NCBI RefSeq assembly: GCF_019343495.1
Contig: NZ_CP072552.1
Location: 4,403 to 68,402, forward strand
Direction: 5' to 3'
DNA: 64,000 nucleotides
Source: Acinetobacter lwoffii
GTDB lineage: Bacteria > Pseudomonadota > Gammaproteobacteria > Pseudomonadales > Moraxellaceae
In this document: positions 26,007 to 34,758 of the stretch, in pieces
Layout of the letters: the number at the start of each line of letters is the position of its first letter
Position numbering within the stretch: position 1 is the stretch's first letter
Notes under the pieces: model-generated
Databases searched by the model: none
What the model saw: the letters and a program-made list of their open reading frames with translations, nothing else
Told to the model about the DNA's origin: nothing
Translations under genes and position numbers: made by a program

Positions 26007-26135
26007 ATGATTAGATTCAATAATATGTACATGAAGATTATTTTAGTTATTTTTACTATAGTTTTTTCAACCAGTAGTTTTGCTGATGGGGGACTCCGTT
26101 TCTTAGAGAAAAATTTAGAAATAATTAACAAATAA
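26007..26135 (+). CDS. Secreted DGGL small peptide (42 residues)
   Basis: ATG to TAA encoding a hydrophobic signal (MKIILVIFTIVFSTSSFA within MIRFNNMYMK...) and a predicted mature peptide DGGLRFLEKNLEIINK. The mature start matches the NES-repeat protein at 8498-8815 (DGGLLFLEKNLKASK), including the Ala-Asp cleavage context. Both genes carry the same upstream metal-type dyad and both lie next to czcD sequence (intact there, decayed here). This independent conservation supports a real gene despite its size. Function unknown. Confidence 0.6.
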   Translation: MIRFNNMYMKIILVIFTIVFSTSSFADGGLRFLEKNLEIINK

Positions 26136-26254
26136 TTAACATAGTAATTTAAATTAAAAAGTGATTTATCAGGTGAATTTTAACTATATAAATAATTTAT
26201 TTAATTTAATAAACCTTTCATAAATCATTTTTTGCTCAGTTCTATGTTGTAAAT

Positions 26255-26390
26255 TCCAGCAATTATCATAGCCACGCGGCTGTTACTGAAGAGAATAGTA
26301 AGAAGCTAATATTTACTGTAGGTTTGACCACTACGTTTTAATCGTAGAAATTATAACCGTTTTTATTACTCAAAGTTTAACTTTTGTGAT
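26255..26390 (+). pseudogene. czcD: Decayed 5' end of a second czcD
   Basis: Translation gives NYHSHAAVTEENSKKL, then GLTTTF, a one-base frameshift and IVEIITVFITQSLTF. This aligns with CzcD residues 5-45 (DHSHAVVTEENSKKL...GLTTTFLIVEVVAAFITQSLAL). Stops and a frameshift interrupt it, and the homology ends near 26390 where the dsbA segment begins. Confidence 0.8.
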
Positions 26391-26406
26391 TATCTAAAAA
26401 CACATA

Positions 26407-26475
26407 GCGGTCGAATGGCCATATTAACTGACTTAAAATCAGTCGCATACTTTAATGTAGCGGTTCTGATAGCAC
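26407..26475 (+). other. tRNA-Leu(UAA)-like fragment
   Basis: 26427-26443 folds as a perfect anticodon arm, ACTGA-CTTAAAA-TCAGT, with anticodon TAA. GCGGTCG lies upstream like a 5' acceptor strand and GCGGTTC downstream like a T-arm start. The D-arm and 3' acceptor do not fit, so this is at best a degenerate tRNA-Leu piece carried with the chromosome-like dsbA segment. Treat as tentative. Confidence 0.35.
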
Positions 26476-26565
26476 AAAAGTTCGCAGCATGAAAACGGAA
26501 CCGGCATAATTGATTTATAGTGAACCCATACACTAAGCATAATGATTTAGAGGACGATAATCCCA

Positions 26566-27180
26566 ATGAAAAAATTCCTTTTAGGAGCTGTTGCCGCATC
26601 TGTTTTGGCCTTTTCAGGCAATGCTATGGCCAATTTTGTGGCAGGTCAGGACTATCAAGTGGTTGCAAAACCAGTCAAAGTCGAAAAACCGGGCAGAATT
26701 GAGGTACGTGAATTCTTCTGGTACGGCTGTGGTCACTGTTTCGCGCTTGAACCACATATGCAGGGCTGGTTGAAAAAATTACCAAAAGATGTACGTTTTG
26801 TACGTACGCCGGCTGCAATGAATCCACTCTGGGAGCAGGCAGCGCGTGCTTATTATGTGTCTGAAGCATTGGGTGTGCGTCAAAAAGCACATTTACAATT
26901 ATTCCATGATATTCATGATAAGCAACGTCCAATTTTAGAACAGGCGCAATTGGCCAAGTTCTATACCCGCTATGGTATTCCTGAAGCGAAATTTAACAGC
27001 ACTTATAAATCTTTCCCGATCACTTCGAAAATTGCCCAAGCCAAAAATCTGGCTGCTCAGTATCAGTTAAGTGGTGTTCCGGCAGTGACCGTGAATGGTA
27101 AATATATTGTGCAGGGTAATGATGCCAAAGTCATTCAGGTGGTGAATTACCTGATCGAGAAAGAGCGTAAAGCCAAATAA
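26566..27180 (+). CDS. dsbA: Periplasmic thiol:disulfide oxidoreductase DsbA
   Basis: 204 residues: signal peptide (MKKFLLGAVAASVLAFSGNA, cut after AMA), thioredoxin fold with active site FWYGCGHCFALEP (Cys55 and Cys58) and cis-Pro loop SGVPAVTV. It introduces disulfides into exported proteins. AGAGGACG precedes the start and a strong terminator follows. The gene, its terminator and the 3' end of a convergent gene look like a transplanted piece of Acinetobacter chromosome. On a metal plasmid an extra DsbA could help fold Cys-containing periplasmic proteins, but that is inference. Confidence 0.92.
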   Translation: MKKFLLGAVAASVLAFSGNAMANFVAGQDYQVVAKPVKVEKPGRIEVREFFWYGCGHCFALEPHMQGWLKKLPKDVRFVRTPAAMNPLWEQAARAYYVSEALGVRQKAHLQLFHDIHDKQRPILEQAQLAKFYTRYGIPEAKFNSTYKSFPITSKIAQAKNLAAQYQLSGVPAVTVNGKYIVQGNDAKVIQVVNYLIEKERKAK

Positions 27181-27200
27181 GACGCGATTGATTATCTCTA

Positions 27201-27233
27201 AAAAAAACCTGCATCGAATCTGCAGGTTTTTTT
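27201..27233. terminator. dsbA terminator
   Basis: AAAAAACCTGCA / TGCAGGTTTTTT stem 20 bp after the stop; symmetric, so it also serves the convergent remnant. Confidence 0.85.
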
Positions 27234-27256
27234 ATTTAAACTGGAGGAATGGTTAT

Positions 27257-27428
27257 TTACGTCCTGACTGCCGGATCTGGTGTTTCTATCGGCGGGCGAT
27301 ACCAGTGTAAAATTCCTCGGAATAAGAGCTGCATCTGCAACACGCTTTGCGCTTTAAAGTAATGAATTTTCCTTTCTATTTCAACACGCAGAATTGCCGA
27401 GGCGCCCCGACGCTCTAAAACAAACAAA
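27257..27428 (-). pseudogene. 3' end of a convergent chromosome-type gene
   Basis: An open minus-strand frame encodes LERRGASAILRVEIERKIHY, continues to GILHWYRPPIETPDPAVRT and stops. It has no start and is cut at the IS1-like element edge. It reads as the C-terminus of a real protein captured with dsbA. Parent not identified. Confidence 0.5.
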
Positions 27429-27767
27429 GGTGGTGTTTCAAAAAGTATGCTGAAAAAAACAATATGGCTTTTGATAAAATAGAGGTATGAAAATAACGCT
27501 ACAAATCAAATGTCCTACCTGTCTAAGTAACAATATTGGGATAGTTTTATCACAGCATTTCAATGTTGCAAGCAAGTGATCGGTAAGTTTTTTACCGTCG
27601 GTATTGAAGGTAACAATTGTAGAATTCGTCATCGAATCAGGCGTGGATTTAGGAGAAGTTGCAACTTTTCTAAAAAGCTCGAAAATCATTTTAAAGCCTT
27701 TGATTTGACTTTCTTTTACCTTAATAACGGATTTGTTTAACGCTAGCATACTTTTTGAAACACCACC
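27429..27767 (+). mobile_element. Internally deleted IS1-family element
   Basis: Inverted ends GGTGGTGTTTCAAAAAGTAT and its complement bound 339 bp. The left part encodes an InsA-like zinc-finger start, MKITLQIKCPTCLSNN. The right part encodes an InsB-like C-terminus including VGIEGNNCRIRHRIRRGFRR and FKAFDLTFFYLNNGFV with a stop. The middle, including the catalytic region, is missing. A minus-strand frame of 116 codons across it is only a shadow. No clear target duplication was found. Confidence 0.8.
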
Positions 27768-27805
27768 AAAGTGGTAAGGAATTCCCACTGTTACTCTAAC
27801 AGAGA

Positions 27806-28000
27806 TTAAGCAGGATCAGCTGTAAATCCACGCTCACTGAGAGTTGCAATGACTTTATCCTGACTCACTGTTGTGTTGATTTCAACGATACGGTTTTGTA
27901 AATCAATATCGAGTGAGGCATTCGAGTCGAGCTCTTTAATTGCGGTAGTAATGCCGCGTGCACAACCACCACAAGTCATATTAGCGATGTGAAATTTCAT
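27806..28000 (-). CDS. copZ: CopZ-like copper chaperone (HMA domain)
   Basis: 64 residues forming one ferredoxin-like HMA domain with the Cu(I) motif NMTCGGCARGI at residues 7-17 and the usual LSERGFTAD at the end. It carries cytosolic Cu(I) to P-type ATPases such as the one at 32383-34758. AAGGAGCAACAT precedes the ATG. Upstream lies a fragment of copB and then a metal-type dyad at 28207, suggesting it descends from a larger cop operon. Confidence 0.92.
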   Translation of the reverse strand: MKFHIANMTCGGCARGITTAIKELDSNASLDIDLQNRIVEINTTVSQDKVIATLSERGFTADPA

Positions 28001-28038
28001 ATGTTGCTCCTTTTTAACAAAACATTTGTTTAAAACAT

Positions 28039-28119
28039 TAGAACAGTAACTCTAAACTTTCACCATACAACCAGCCTTTTTCTGAATCAGTTACTCGCTG
28101 TAACTTGGTCTGTTTATAA
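28039..28119 (-). pseudogene. copB: C-terminal remnant of copB
   Basis: The frame gives GYKQTKLQRVTDSEKGWLYG followed by ESLELLF and a stop. The intact CopB proteins end with SEKGWLYGAGVRFRF and SEKGWKYGAGIELVF. Upstream in-frame stops show that the rest is gone or decayed. Confidence 0.7.
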
Positions 28120-28206
28120 CCTTACAGTTTTCTTCAGAGTATTCCAAAGAAGAGTGTTCTAATGACTACAGTAAAAGTACTTAACCAACATTAATGTGAC
28201 TTTAAA

Positions 28207-28222
28207 ATGACATTTTTGTCAT
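28207..28222 (-). promoter_or_regulatory. Metal-type box
   Basis: ATGACATTTTTGTCAT: perfect inverted repeat ATGACA-N4-TGTCAT, upstream of the copB remnant and copZ. It belongs to the same family as the boxes before copC and copA2. Confidence 0.65.
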
Positions 28223-28469
28223 CTACGATCACTCTGAAATTTATAAGATTAGTTATTTCAATCAATGGTAGTGAACTGAATAGATGAGACCGTTATGGGT
28301 TGAAGATAAGCTAAAAACCGGTGACTACCTTTATGTATAATGCCTCATGATGCGATTTTACTGTTCTGATTGTCGTAAGTTGACAGTCCAGTAGAAACTT
28401 TATTGCTCAGCTACAAAAGATAAATGCAGTAATGTTAAATTTCCTCAATTCCCTTATTTTGAAATTCTC
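28223..28469. other. Non-coding gap downstream of copD
   Basis: No intact gene. A short plus-strand frame near 28347 (MRFYCSDCRKLTV then stop) may be zinc-finger-like debris but is too short to assign. Confidence 0.3.
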
Positions 28470-29351
28470 TTATTCAATACCCACGACAGTGGTTATATAG
28501 CCTGTTGTTAATAGAATTGATAGACCTAATAACATCTCAAATAAAATGGCATGACTAAGGTGTTTAGCGAATTTAGGATGTTGAAGACGCGGGGTGAAAT
28601 ACCATTTGTTGAAGGCAGCTAAAAGTAGAATACTTATAACAAAAAACATTTTAACCATGAAACCATAGCCATATGCAGTATTGATTAAGGTATTAAAATC
28701 TTTAATTAAAAGAAGAGCTACACTAGCGCCACAGGCGATTAATATCCCAACAATGAAAGCAGCAATACGTCCAAATACATGCATGCGATCTTTTAAAGGT
28801 AAACCACTTATTTCCCGGCTGGTTTTCCATAACGGATATAAAGACCCCATCCATAACGACATAACTAGAATATGGATTGATAATAAAATTTGAGCAAGTA
28901 AGGTTAAATTAGCGACATGTCCGAGCTGGGAAAAACTAAAAATAATCGGGATAAGTAAAATACAAAATATTGAACTTTCAATTATAGAAAACTGACCTTT
29001 GTTCCTGTTAACTTTAACCACCATGAGAAGAAGTAAAAGAGCAAAACTAATAGAACGAAGAACGTATATATACCCCGTCGGAGTATTAACCAATATATTA
29101 ATATACGTGGGGTCCACCATCCCTGTAATACCAGTATTGGCAAAACTACCAATCAGAATAAAAAATCCTAAGGTACTGGAAATTAGGCCTAATCCAGCGC
29201 CAATTGTAATATATTTAAGAATCGATTCTTTTAGTTCAAGATATTGTCTAAGTAAAAAATAGCAAAAGGCTCCACCAACGACAAAAGCTACACTTAAATA
29301 TAAAATAACCTTAGTTAACCAAGTGGCCCACATCCAATATTCAGAAATCAT
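28470..29351 (-). CDS. copD: Copper resistance inner-membrane protein CopD
   Basis: About 293 residues with eight predicted membrane helices, matching the CopD domain (WLTKVILYLSVAFVVGGAFC at the start, HILVMSLWMGSLYPLW in the middle with the conserved His and Trp, and YGYGFMVKMFFVISILLLAA later). CopD works with CopC in moving copper across the inner membrane. I use the ATG at 29351 (MISEYWMWATW), since the longer frame adds a polar leader; the ribosome-binding site is weak. It follows copC by about 64 bp. Confidence 0.88.
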   Translation of the reverse strand: MISEYWMWATWLTKVILYLSVAFVVGGAFCYFLLRQYLELKESILKYITIGAGLGLISSTLGFFILIGSFANTGITGMVDPTYINILVNTPTGYIYVLRSISFALLLLLMVVKVNRNKGQFSIIESSIFCILLIPIIFSFSQLGHVANLTLLAQILLSIHILVMSLWMGSLYPLWKTSREISGLPLKDRMHVFGRIAAFIVGILIACGASVALLLIKDFNTLINTAYGYGFMVKMFFVISILLLAAFNKWYFTPRLQHPKFAKHLSHAILFEMLLGLSILLTTGYITTVVGIE

Positions 29352-29415
29352 TATTTTTGTCCATTCTAGAACAACATGCCAGCACCTCACTGACATGTTG
29401 AAAGGTAATCAATTC

Positions 29416-29796
29416 TTATTTAGTTGATTTGATAGTGAAACTATATTCACCATTCATGTTGTGACCATCTTTCCCCATTGTTGTCCAGACAACGGTATAT
29501 TTACCTTTTTTCAGTTTCGGAAGAGCGACATCAAAGGATTTCTTTAAGTCATGAGTAACTTTATATTTTAAAGGAACATCTCTTCGCTGAGCATCCAGTA
29601 ACTTAATATTCATCAACATAACCTCTGCACCAAAGTTAAGGGTCAAGTTCTTTGGTTGACTAAGGATAGATGCATTTTCCGCAGGAATCGCACTCACTAA
29701 ACTCACATGAGCGAACGTAGTTGTAGTAGCCACAATCATCGTTGCAGCTACTACAACATTACGTAGAGCAGTCATTTTATTTTGAAATAATTTCAT
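29416..29796 (-). CDS. copC: Periplasmic copper-binding protein CopC
   Basis: 126 residues: signal peptide ending TTTTFA, then mature HVSLVSAIPAENASILSQP with the N-terminal His that forms the Cu(II) site of CopC. A beta-sandwich follows, containing WTTMGKDGHNMNGEYSFTI with further His and Met ligands. GAGGAAACGTAA precedes the ATG. It is first gene of copCD, transcribed leftward from a promoter carrying the dyad at 29925-29940. Confidence 0.92.
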   Translation of the reverse strand: MKLFQNKMTALRNVVVAATMIVATTTTFAHVSLVSAIPAENASILSQPKNLTLNFGAEVMLMNIKLLDAQRRDVPLKYKVTHDLKKSFDVALPKLKKGKYTVVWTTMGKDGHNMNGEYSFTIKSTK

Positions 29797-29924
29797 TTAC
29801 GTTTCCTCTTGATTCGTTAGTTCATTAGAGATGACTTTATAAAATCTATATTTAATGAGACCACATCATCTCCTCTTATATTTCAATTATTAGTGAGAGA
29901 CAGAAACAGAGCGATGACTTCAAA

Positions 29925-29940
29925 ATTACATTTTTGTCAT
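29925..29940 (-). promoter_or_regulatory. Metal-type box for copCD
   Basis: ATTACATTTTTGTCAT, 129 bp upstream of copC and 208 bp upstream of the divergent DUF2789 gene. The flanking bases are almost identical to those at the box at 30831. Confidence 0.7.
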
Positions 29941-30147
29941 TTTTAAAATTTAAAATCTTTAACTATTAAAATAATCTTATTGAAAAATAATGATCATTTA
30001 ACAAACAAATTATGTAGGTGGTTGATTTATGAAATGTAGTAATCATTTTGTCTAAGAAAATAGTAGCTATTTAATTTTTTATATTTTAGTTTAAATATAA
30101 ACATGTTATGTTTAATTTGATCTAATATAAATTTGTGGGCTAAGCAC

Positions 30148-30390
30148 ATGACTCAAACACGTCCAAGAATGACCAAATTATTTGAACAGCTTGGTTTAGC
30201 TTCTACTGAAGAAGCAATTGCAAAATTCATAGAGAGCCATCAGCTAGCTGGAGATGTTTTTTTAACACAAGCAATTTTTTGGACTGATGCTCAACGTCAT
30301 TTTTTAGAAGAAAAACTACACTCTGATGGTGAATGGACGACAGTGATTGATCAATTAAATGAGTCTTTACATGAAAATTCAGTAAAATAA
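30148..30390 (+). CDS. DUF2789 family small protein
   Basis: About 80 residues from MTQTRPRMTKLFEQLGLAST, all-helical in appearance, with FIESHQLAGDVFLTQAIFWTDAQRHFLEEKL. It matches, from memory, the DUF2789 family common in Acinetobacter and related bacteria; no function is known. It is divergent from copC and separated from the ATPase operon by 600 bp, so its link to copper is only positional. The first possible ATG (30133) adds five residues. Confidence 0.75.
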   Translation: MTQTRPRMTKLFEQLGLASTEEAIAKFIESHQLAGDVFLTQAIFWTDAQRHFLEEKLHSDGEWTTVIDQLNESLHENSVK

Positions 30391-30830
30391 TTTTCCGTTA
30401 GTATTAAGGATCTACATTCTTCCCTGCATTGAATACAACTCATTCATACAGTAGTACTGTTTTGGAGATGGAATCTCTATTATATAAGTAGTAGATTCCT
30501 TACTCTGAAATTTGGATTATAAACCCTAATATTAAAAATAATCTTCTTTACCTTCTATCTAATAAATATACCAATAAGTTTAATAATTAAATTATCCACC
30601 CTTTTTTCTATAAAAAACTATTTTGATCAACTGTATTTTTTCTTTAAAGGAATAACAGTGTAAATTACATTAAGAATGTGTCTCTAACTAGCCTTGGAGT
30701 CATCTAATCATTTCATTTTTATTTTTTTAAGCACATAAAATCATAACAACTTTAATAGTTTTAAAAGATTAATATTAAATAAAATTTTTGTCATCTCAGC
30801 ATAGACTATATATTTCGAGAAGATCTCAAA
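30391..30830. other. AT-rich intergenic region upstream of copper ATPase operon
   Basis: No gene or terminator is evident in about 440 bp. The useful signal is the metal-type dyad that begins at 30831. Confidence 0.4.
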
Positions 30831-30846
30831 ATTACATTTTTGTCAT
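30831..30846 (+). promoter_or_regulatory. Metal-type box for the copper ATPase operon
   Basis: ATTACATTTTTGTCAT on the plus strand, 148 bp before the first gene. It is a near-copy of the copC box including flanks. Confidence 0.7.
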
Positions 30847-30993
30847 TTTTAAAAATAATTAATTAATAGTGCTAAAATTTTTAAGAGAGACAGAGAATAA
30901 CCAAAAATTTCATCAGTTTAGTAGTCAAATTCCTAGACTCTGTTCAGTACTAAAACATAGCTTTTACTTCCAAATTATTTAAAGGAAAAAATT

Positions 30994-31425
30994 ATGATGA
31001 AATTCAAAAACATTTTTTTGGGCTTATGTATCGCAGCCGCGTCATTGAATACATTTGCACAGCAATCCGATGAACACAAAGATCACCACCCTGAAAAAAC
31101 AGCACCATCTGCAGTAACAATTAAGCAAACAGTTACCAGCACCACTGCTACAGATAAAATGGCTGCAATGGATCAACACATGAAGGCGATGCAAGCCATG
31201 CATGAGAAGATGATGGCTGCAAAAACCCCACAAGAACGTCAGAAACTTATGGCTGAGCACATGAAACTCATGCAAGGAGGTATGAGTATGATGAAACAGA
31301 TGGGCAGCCAAAGCATGAATGCAAATATGGCTGACCGTCAGCAGATGATGGAAAAACGTATGGACATGATGCAATCCATGATGCAGATGATGATGGACTG
31401 TATGCCTCCGTCAGCAACTAAATAG
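30994..31425 (+). CDS. Met-rich exported copper-binding protein
   Basis: 143 residues: signal peptide (MMKFKNIFLGLCIAAASLNT, cut after FAQ), a short His cluster (DEHKDHHPEK), then helices dense in Met (MKAMQAMHEKMMAAK, QGGMSMMKQMG, MDMMQSMMQMMMDCM). Methionine thioethers bind Cu(I) and Ag(I), so a periplasmic copper carrier or sponge is likely. AAAGGAAAAAAT precedes the start. It leads an operon continuing with DUF2933, a methyltransferase-like membrane protein and the copper ATPase. Confidence 0.75.
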   Translation: MMKFKNIFLGLCIAAASLNTFAQQSDEHKDHHPEKTAPSAVTIKQTVTSTTATDKMAAMDQHMKAMQAMHEKMMAAKTPQERQKLMAEHMKLMQGGMSMMKQMGSQSMNANMADRQQMMEKRMDMMQSMMQMMMDCMPPSATK

Positions 31426-31451
31426 TTACCCATGAATTAGGGGAAAGCACC

Positions 31452-31700
31452 ATGAATCACCAACACCAAGAAAATAATTCAGTACCTAACTTCTGGTCTA
31501 CACGTTATGCCATTGGTCTAATCGTGCTGGGTGGTATCGCAGCTTATTTTCTATTAACGGAACATTTGGCCCACGTTATCGGTGCTTTGCCTTATTTATT
31601 CCTTTTAGCGTGTCCACTGATGCATATTTTTATGCATGGTGGTCATGGGCATAACCACTCGCAGCAAAAAAAATCCGATATATCTGATAACAAAAAATAG
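31452..31700 (+). CDS. DUF2933 small membrane protein
   Basis: 82 residues with two hydrophobic segments (YAIGLIVLGGIAAYFLLTEH and LPYLFLLACPLMHIFM) and a His-rich tail (HGGHGHNHSQQ). This is the usual form of DUF2933 proteins that accompany copper and silver resistance operons. The Cys-Pro-Leu-Met-His and HGHNH motifs suggest metal contact at the membrane. Exact role unknown. Confidence 0.8.
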   Translation: MNHQHQENNSVPNFWSTRYAIGLIVLGGIAAYFLLTEHLAHVIGALPYLFLLACPLMHIFMHGGHGHNHSQQKKSDISDNKK

Positions 31701-31720
31701 CTCTTATCAGGAGATCCATC

Positions 31721-32371
31721 ATGAATCATGCGGAATCGGCTTATGGTTTATGGACGCTGGTTATCATTAACTCAGCAGTTTTTATCATGTTCGCTTTCAG
31801 TTTTTTTAGACCTTCCACTGCGCGCGATTGGCGTACATTTGGGGCCTTTTCGGCTTTTATCATTGCTCTATTTGTCGAAATGTATGGTTTTCCTTTAACC
31901 ATTTACCTGTTATCTGGTTGGCTTCAAACTCGCTTCCCTCAACTTGACTTACTTTCTCATAATGCAGGTCACTTGTGGTCAACGCTATTAGGTGAAAAAG
32001 GTGATCCACATTTTGGCATTTTGCATATCGCCAGTTACGTTTTCTTGGGTTATGGATTTTACCTGTTATCAACGTCATGGCACGTGCTGTACAACGCGCA
32101 ACGTCAGCATTCTTTAGCGATCACAGGCCCTTATGCACGTATACGTCACCCACAATACGTGGCTTTTGTGATGATCTTGCTGGGTTTTTTATTGCAATGG
32201 CCAACTTTACTGACACTGATTATGTTTCCAATCCTACTCTTAATGTACAGCCGCTTGGCAATTAAGGAAGAGGCTGAAATGAGTAAACAGTTTGGCGCTG
32301 TCTATGACAGCTATGCTCAACAGACTCCGAGATTTATTCCAAAATTCGGCCATAAAACCACTTTTCCATAA
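31721..32371 (+). CDS. Isoprenylcysteine carboxyl methyltransferase-like membrane protein
   Basis: 216 residues with about six membrane helices. The C-terminal motif [20 protein letters not shown] plus a trailing [23 protein letters not shown] pattern is typical of the ICMT/PEMT superfamily. Bacterial members are common in copper and silver operons, but their substrate is unknown. It sits 20 bp after the DUF2933 gene and 11 bp before the ATPase, so it is part of the same transcript. Confidence 0.8.
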   Translation: MNHAESAYGLWTLVIINSAVFIMFAFSFFRPSTARDWRTFGAFSAFIIALFVEMYGFPLTIYLLSGWLQTRFPQLDLLSHNAGHLWSTLLGEKGDPHFGILHIASYVFLGYGFYLLSTSWHVLYNAQRQHSLAITGPYARIRHPQYVAFVMILLGFLLQWPTLLTLIMFPILLLMYSRLAIKEEAEMSKQFGAVYDSYAQQTPRFIPKFGHKTTFP

Positions 32372-32382
32372 GAGAATTATTT

Positions 32383-34758
32383 ATGTCAGATCAAAAAAAT
32401 CATAACCAGGACCATATGGCACAGGCTACAACAGACGTACTGAAAGACCCAGTCTGTGGTATGACCGTCACTGAAGAATCGAAATACCATGAGGAATTTA
32501 AGGGGAAAACTTACTTTTTTTGCAGTGATAAATGTCAATCAAAGTTTCATAGCAGCCCGGTGCAATATATCGCTAAACCCGCAACGACGACTGCCGATGC
32601 ACATACACAGCATCATCAGACTGTTCAACACGTTAATGCGGCAAGCACAACAGGTACGACCATCTATACATGCCCAATGCATCCAGAAATCAGGCAAGAT
32701 CATCCTGGAAACTGTCCTAAATGCGGAATGACACTGGAGCCACTCATTCCTGAATTAGAGGAAGATGAGAATCCGGAGTTACGTGATTTCCGCCGACGCT
32801 TCTGGTGGACACTGCCATTGACCATCATCGTGACTTTTTTGGCGATGTTTGGTCATCAAATGAACCTGTTCAATATGGCTGTTCAGAGCTGGATTGAACT
32901 GGTGTTGTCACTCCCAATTGTACTTTGGGCAGGTTGGCCATTTTTTTCCCGGGGTTGGCAATCGGTTGTGAATCGCAGCCCGAACATGTGGACGCTGATT
33001 GGTTTGGGCACTGGAGCTGCATTTATTTATAGTGTGGTCGCAACCATTGCACCGCAAATCTTCCCAGACTCATTTATTTCCATGGGTCGTGTCGCTGTTT
33101 ACTTTGAAGCTTCAGCGGTCATCATTTCATTGACCCTACTGGGACAAATATTGGAGTTAAAAGCACGTTCGCAAACTTCTGCTGCAATTAAGTCACTCCT
33201 TGGGCTCGCTCCTAAAACAGCTCGCCGAATCCTGCCTGATGGAACTGAAGAAGATGTTCCTCTAACGCATGTCCATGTAGGAGATTTACTCAGAATTCGC
33301 CCAGGTGAAAAAGTGCCTGTGGATGGTGTAATCACTGAAGGAAGTAGTTCAGTGGATGAATCGATGCTGACAGGTGAACCTTTACCTATCACTAAACGTA
33401 TCGGCGATAAAGTCATTGGAGCTACCCTGAATACCAATGGTTCATTGATCATGCGTTCAGAGAAAATTGGTTCAAGTACCATGTTATCCCAGATCGTACA
33501 GATGGTGGCGCAAGCTCAACGATCGAGAGCACCAATGCAACGTATGGCTGATCAGGTAGCAGGTTGGTTCGTCATGGCTGTAGTGACCATTGCCTTGCTT
33601 ACCTTCTTTGGATGGGGACTATTCGGCCCAGAAGAATCAAGCTGGGTTTATGCATTAATCAATGCTGTGGCAGTACTCATTATTGCCTGTCCTTGTGCAC
33701 TAGGCTTGGCAACTCCAATGTCTATCATGGTTGCGACGGGTCAAGGTGCTACTCATGGTGTGCTGTTTCGTGATGCAGCAGCCATTGAGAATCTACGCAA
33801 GATTGACACACTAATCATCGATAAAACAGGTACGTTAACTGAAGGACGCCCTGTATTCGATCGTGTAGTTGCCGCATCAGATTTTGACGAATCTGAAGTA
33901 TTACGTTTAGCCGCCAGTCTTGATCAAGGCAGTGAACACCCGCTAGCCGAAGCGATTGTAAATGCAGCACACGAACGTGGCCTGTCTCTTGAAACACCAG
34001 ATAATTTTGAATCGGGCTCAGGGATTGGTGTTCGAGGTCAAGTGGGCGATCGTCAGTTAGCTTTGGGCAACACAGCACTGATGGAGCAATTGGGTATCTC
34101 GGTACAATCTCTGATTCCGCAAGCCGAAGAGCTGCGTTCGGAAGGTGCAAGTGTGATGCATCTAGCCATCAATGGTGAATTGGCCGGTCTGCTTGCAGTA
34201 TCCGATCCCATCAAAAAAAATACCCCAGAAGCACTTGCCACCCTGAAGGAAGCGGGTCTACGTATCGTGATGGCAACAGGAGATGGTCTCACCACTGCCC
34301 GTTCAGTCGCAGCACGTCTAGGCATTGATGAGGTACATGGCGAAGTCAAACCCGCAGATAAACTAGAACTGGTCAGCAAATTGCAGAAGGAAGGTCGCAT
34401 CGTGGCTATGGCTGGTGATGGCATCAATGATGCACCAGCCTTGGCTAAAGCTGATGTCGGTATCGCTATGGGAACCGGGACTGATGTTGCAATGAATAGT
34501 GCCCAAGTTACGCTGGTCAAGGGAGATTTACGAGGGATTGCTGTTGCCCGTTCACTTTCGGAAGCTACTGTCGGCAACATGAAACAGAACCTCATGTTTG
34601 CTTTCCTTTACAATGCTTTGGGTATCCCTATCGCGGCTGGCGTACTATATCCATTTACCGGTTGGTTGTTGTCACCGATGATTGCCGCCTTGGCTATGAG
34701 TTTGAGTTCAGCTTCAGTCATCACGAATGCCCTTCGCCTGCGAAATAAAAAGTTATGA
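32383..34758 (+). CDS. Copper-exporting P1B-type ATPase with YHS N-terminus
   Basis: 791 residues. Residues about 21-63 form a YHS-type metal domain ([12 protein letters not shown]...[11 protein letters not shown]) and about 95-120 a heavy-metal-binding domain ([20 protein letters not shown]); neither is a classical HMA. The ATPase core has [15 protein letters not shown] (CPC metal site, about 436), DKTGTLTEG (phosphorylated Asp, about 479), SEHPLAEAI and [11 protein letters not shown] (about 677). It pumps Cu(I), possibly Ag(I), to the periplasm. This N-terminus is typical of CopF/SilP-like pumps in resistance operons. It overlaps the next gene by ATGA. Confidence 0.95.
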   Translation: MSDQKNHNQDHMAQATTDVLKDPVCGMTVTEESKYHEEFKGKTYFFCSDKCQSKFHSSPVQYIAKPATTTADAHTQHHQTVQHVNAASTTGTTIYTCPMHPEIRQDHPGNCPKCGMTLEPLIPELEEDENPELRDFRRRFWWTLPLTIIVTFLAMFGHQMNLFNMAVQSWIELVLSLPIVLWAGWPFFSRGWQSVVNRSPNMWTLIGLGTGAAFIYSVVATIAPQIFPDSFISMGRVAVYFEASAVIISLTLLGQILELKARSQTSAAIKSLLGLAPKTARRILPDGTEEDVPLTHVHVGDLLRIRPGEKVPVDGVITEGSSSVDESMLTGEPLPITKRIGDKVIGATLNTNGSLIMRSEKIGSSTMLSQIVQMVAQAQRSRAPMQRMADQVAGWFVMAVVTIALLTFFGWGLFGPEESSWVYALINAVAVLIIACPCALGLATPMSIMVATGQGATHGVLFRDAAAIENLRKIDTLIIDKTGTLTEGRPVFDRVVAASDFDESEVLRLAASLDQGSEHPLAEAIVNAAHERGLSLETPDNFESGSGIGVRGQVGDRQLALGNTALMEQLGISVQSLIPQAEELRSEGASVMHLAINGELAGLLAVSDPIKKNTPEALATLKEAGLRIVMATGDGLTTARSVAARLGIDEVHGEVKPADKLELVSKLQKEGRIVAMAGDGINDAPALAKADVGIAMGTGTDVAMNSAQVTLVKGDLRGIAVARSLSEATVGNMKQNLMFAFLYNALGIPIAAGVLYPFTGWLLSPMIAALAMSLSSASVITNALRLRNKKL

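Noticed and set aside
27438..27788. 116-codon minus-strand frame
   Set aside because: Antisense to the IS1-family InsA/InsB remnants and spans the IS ends.
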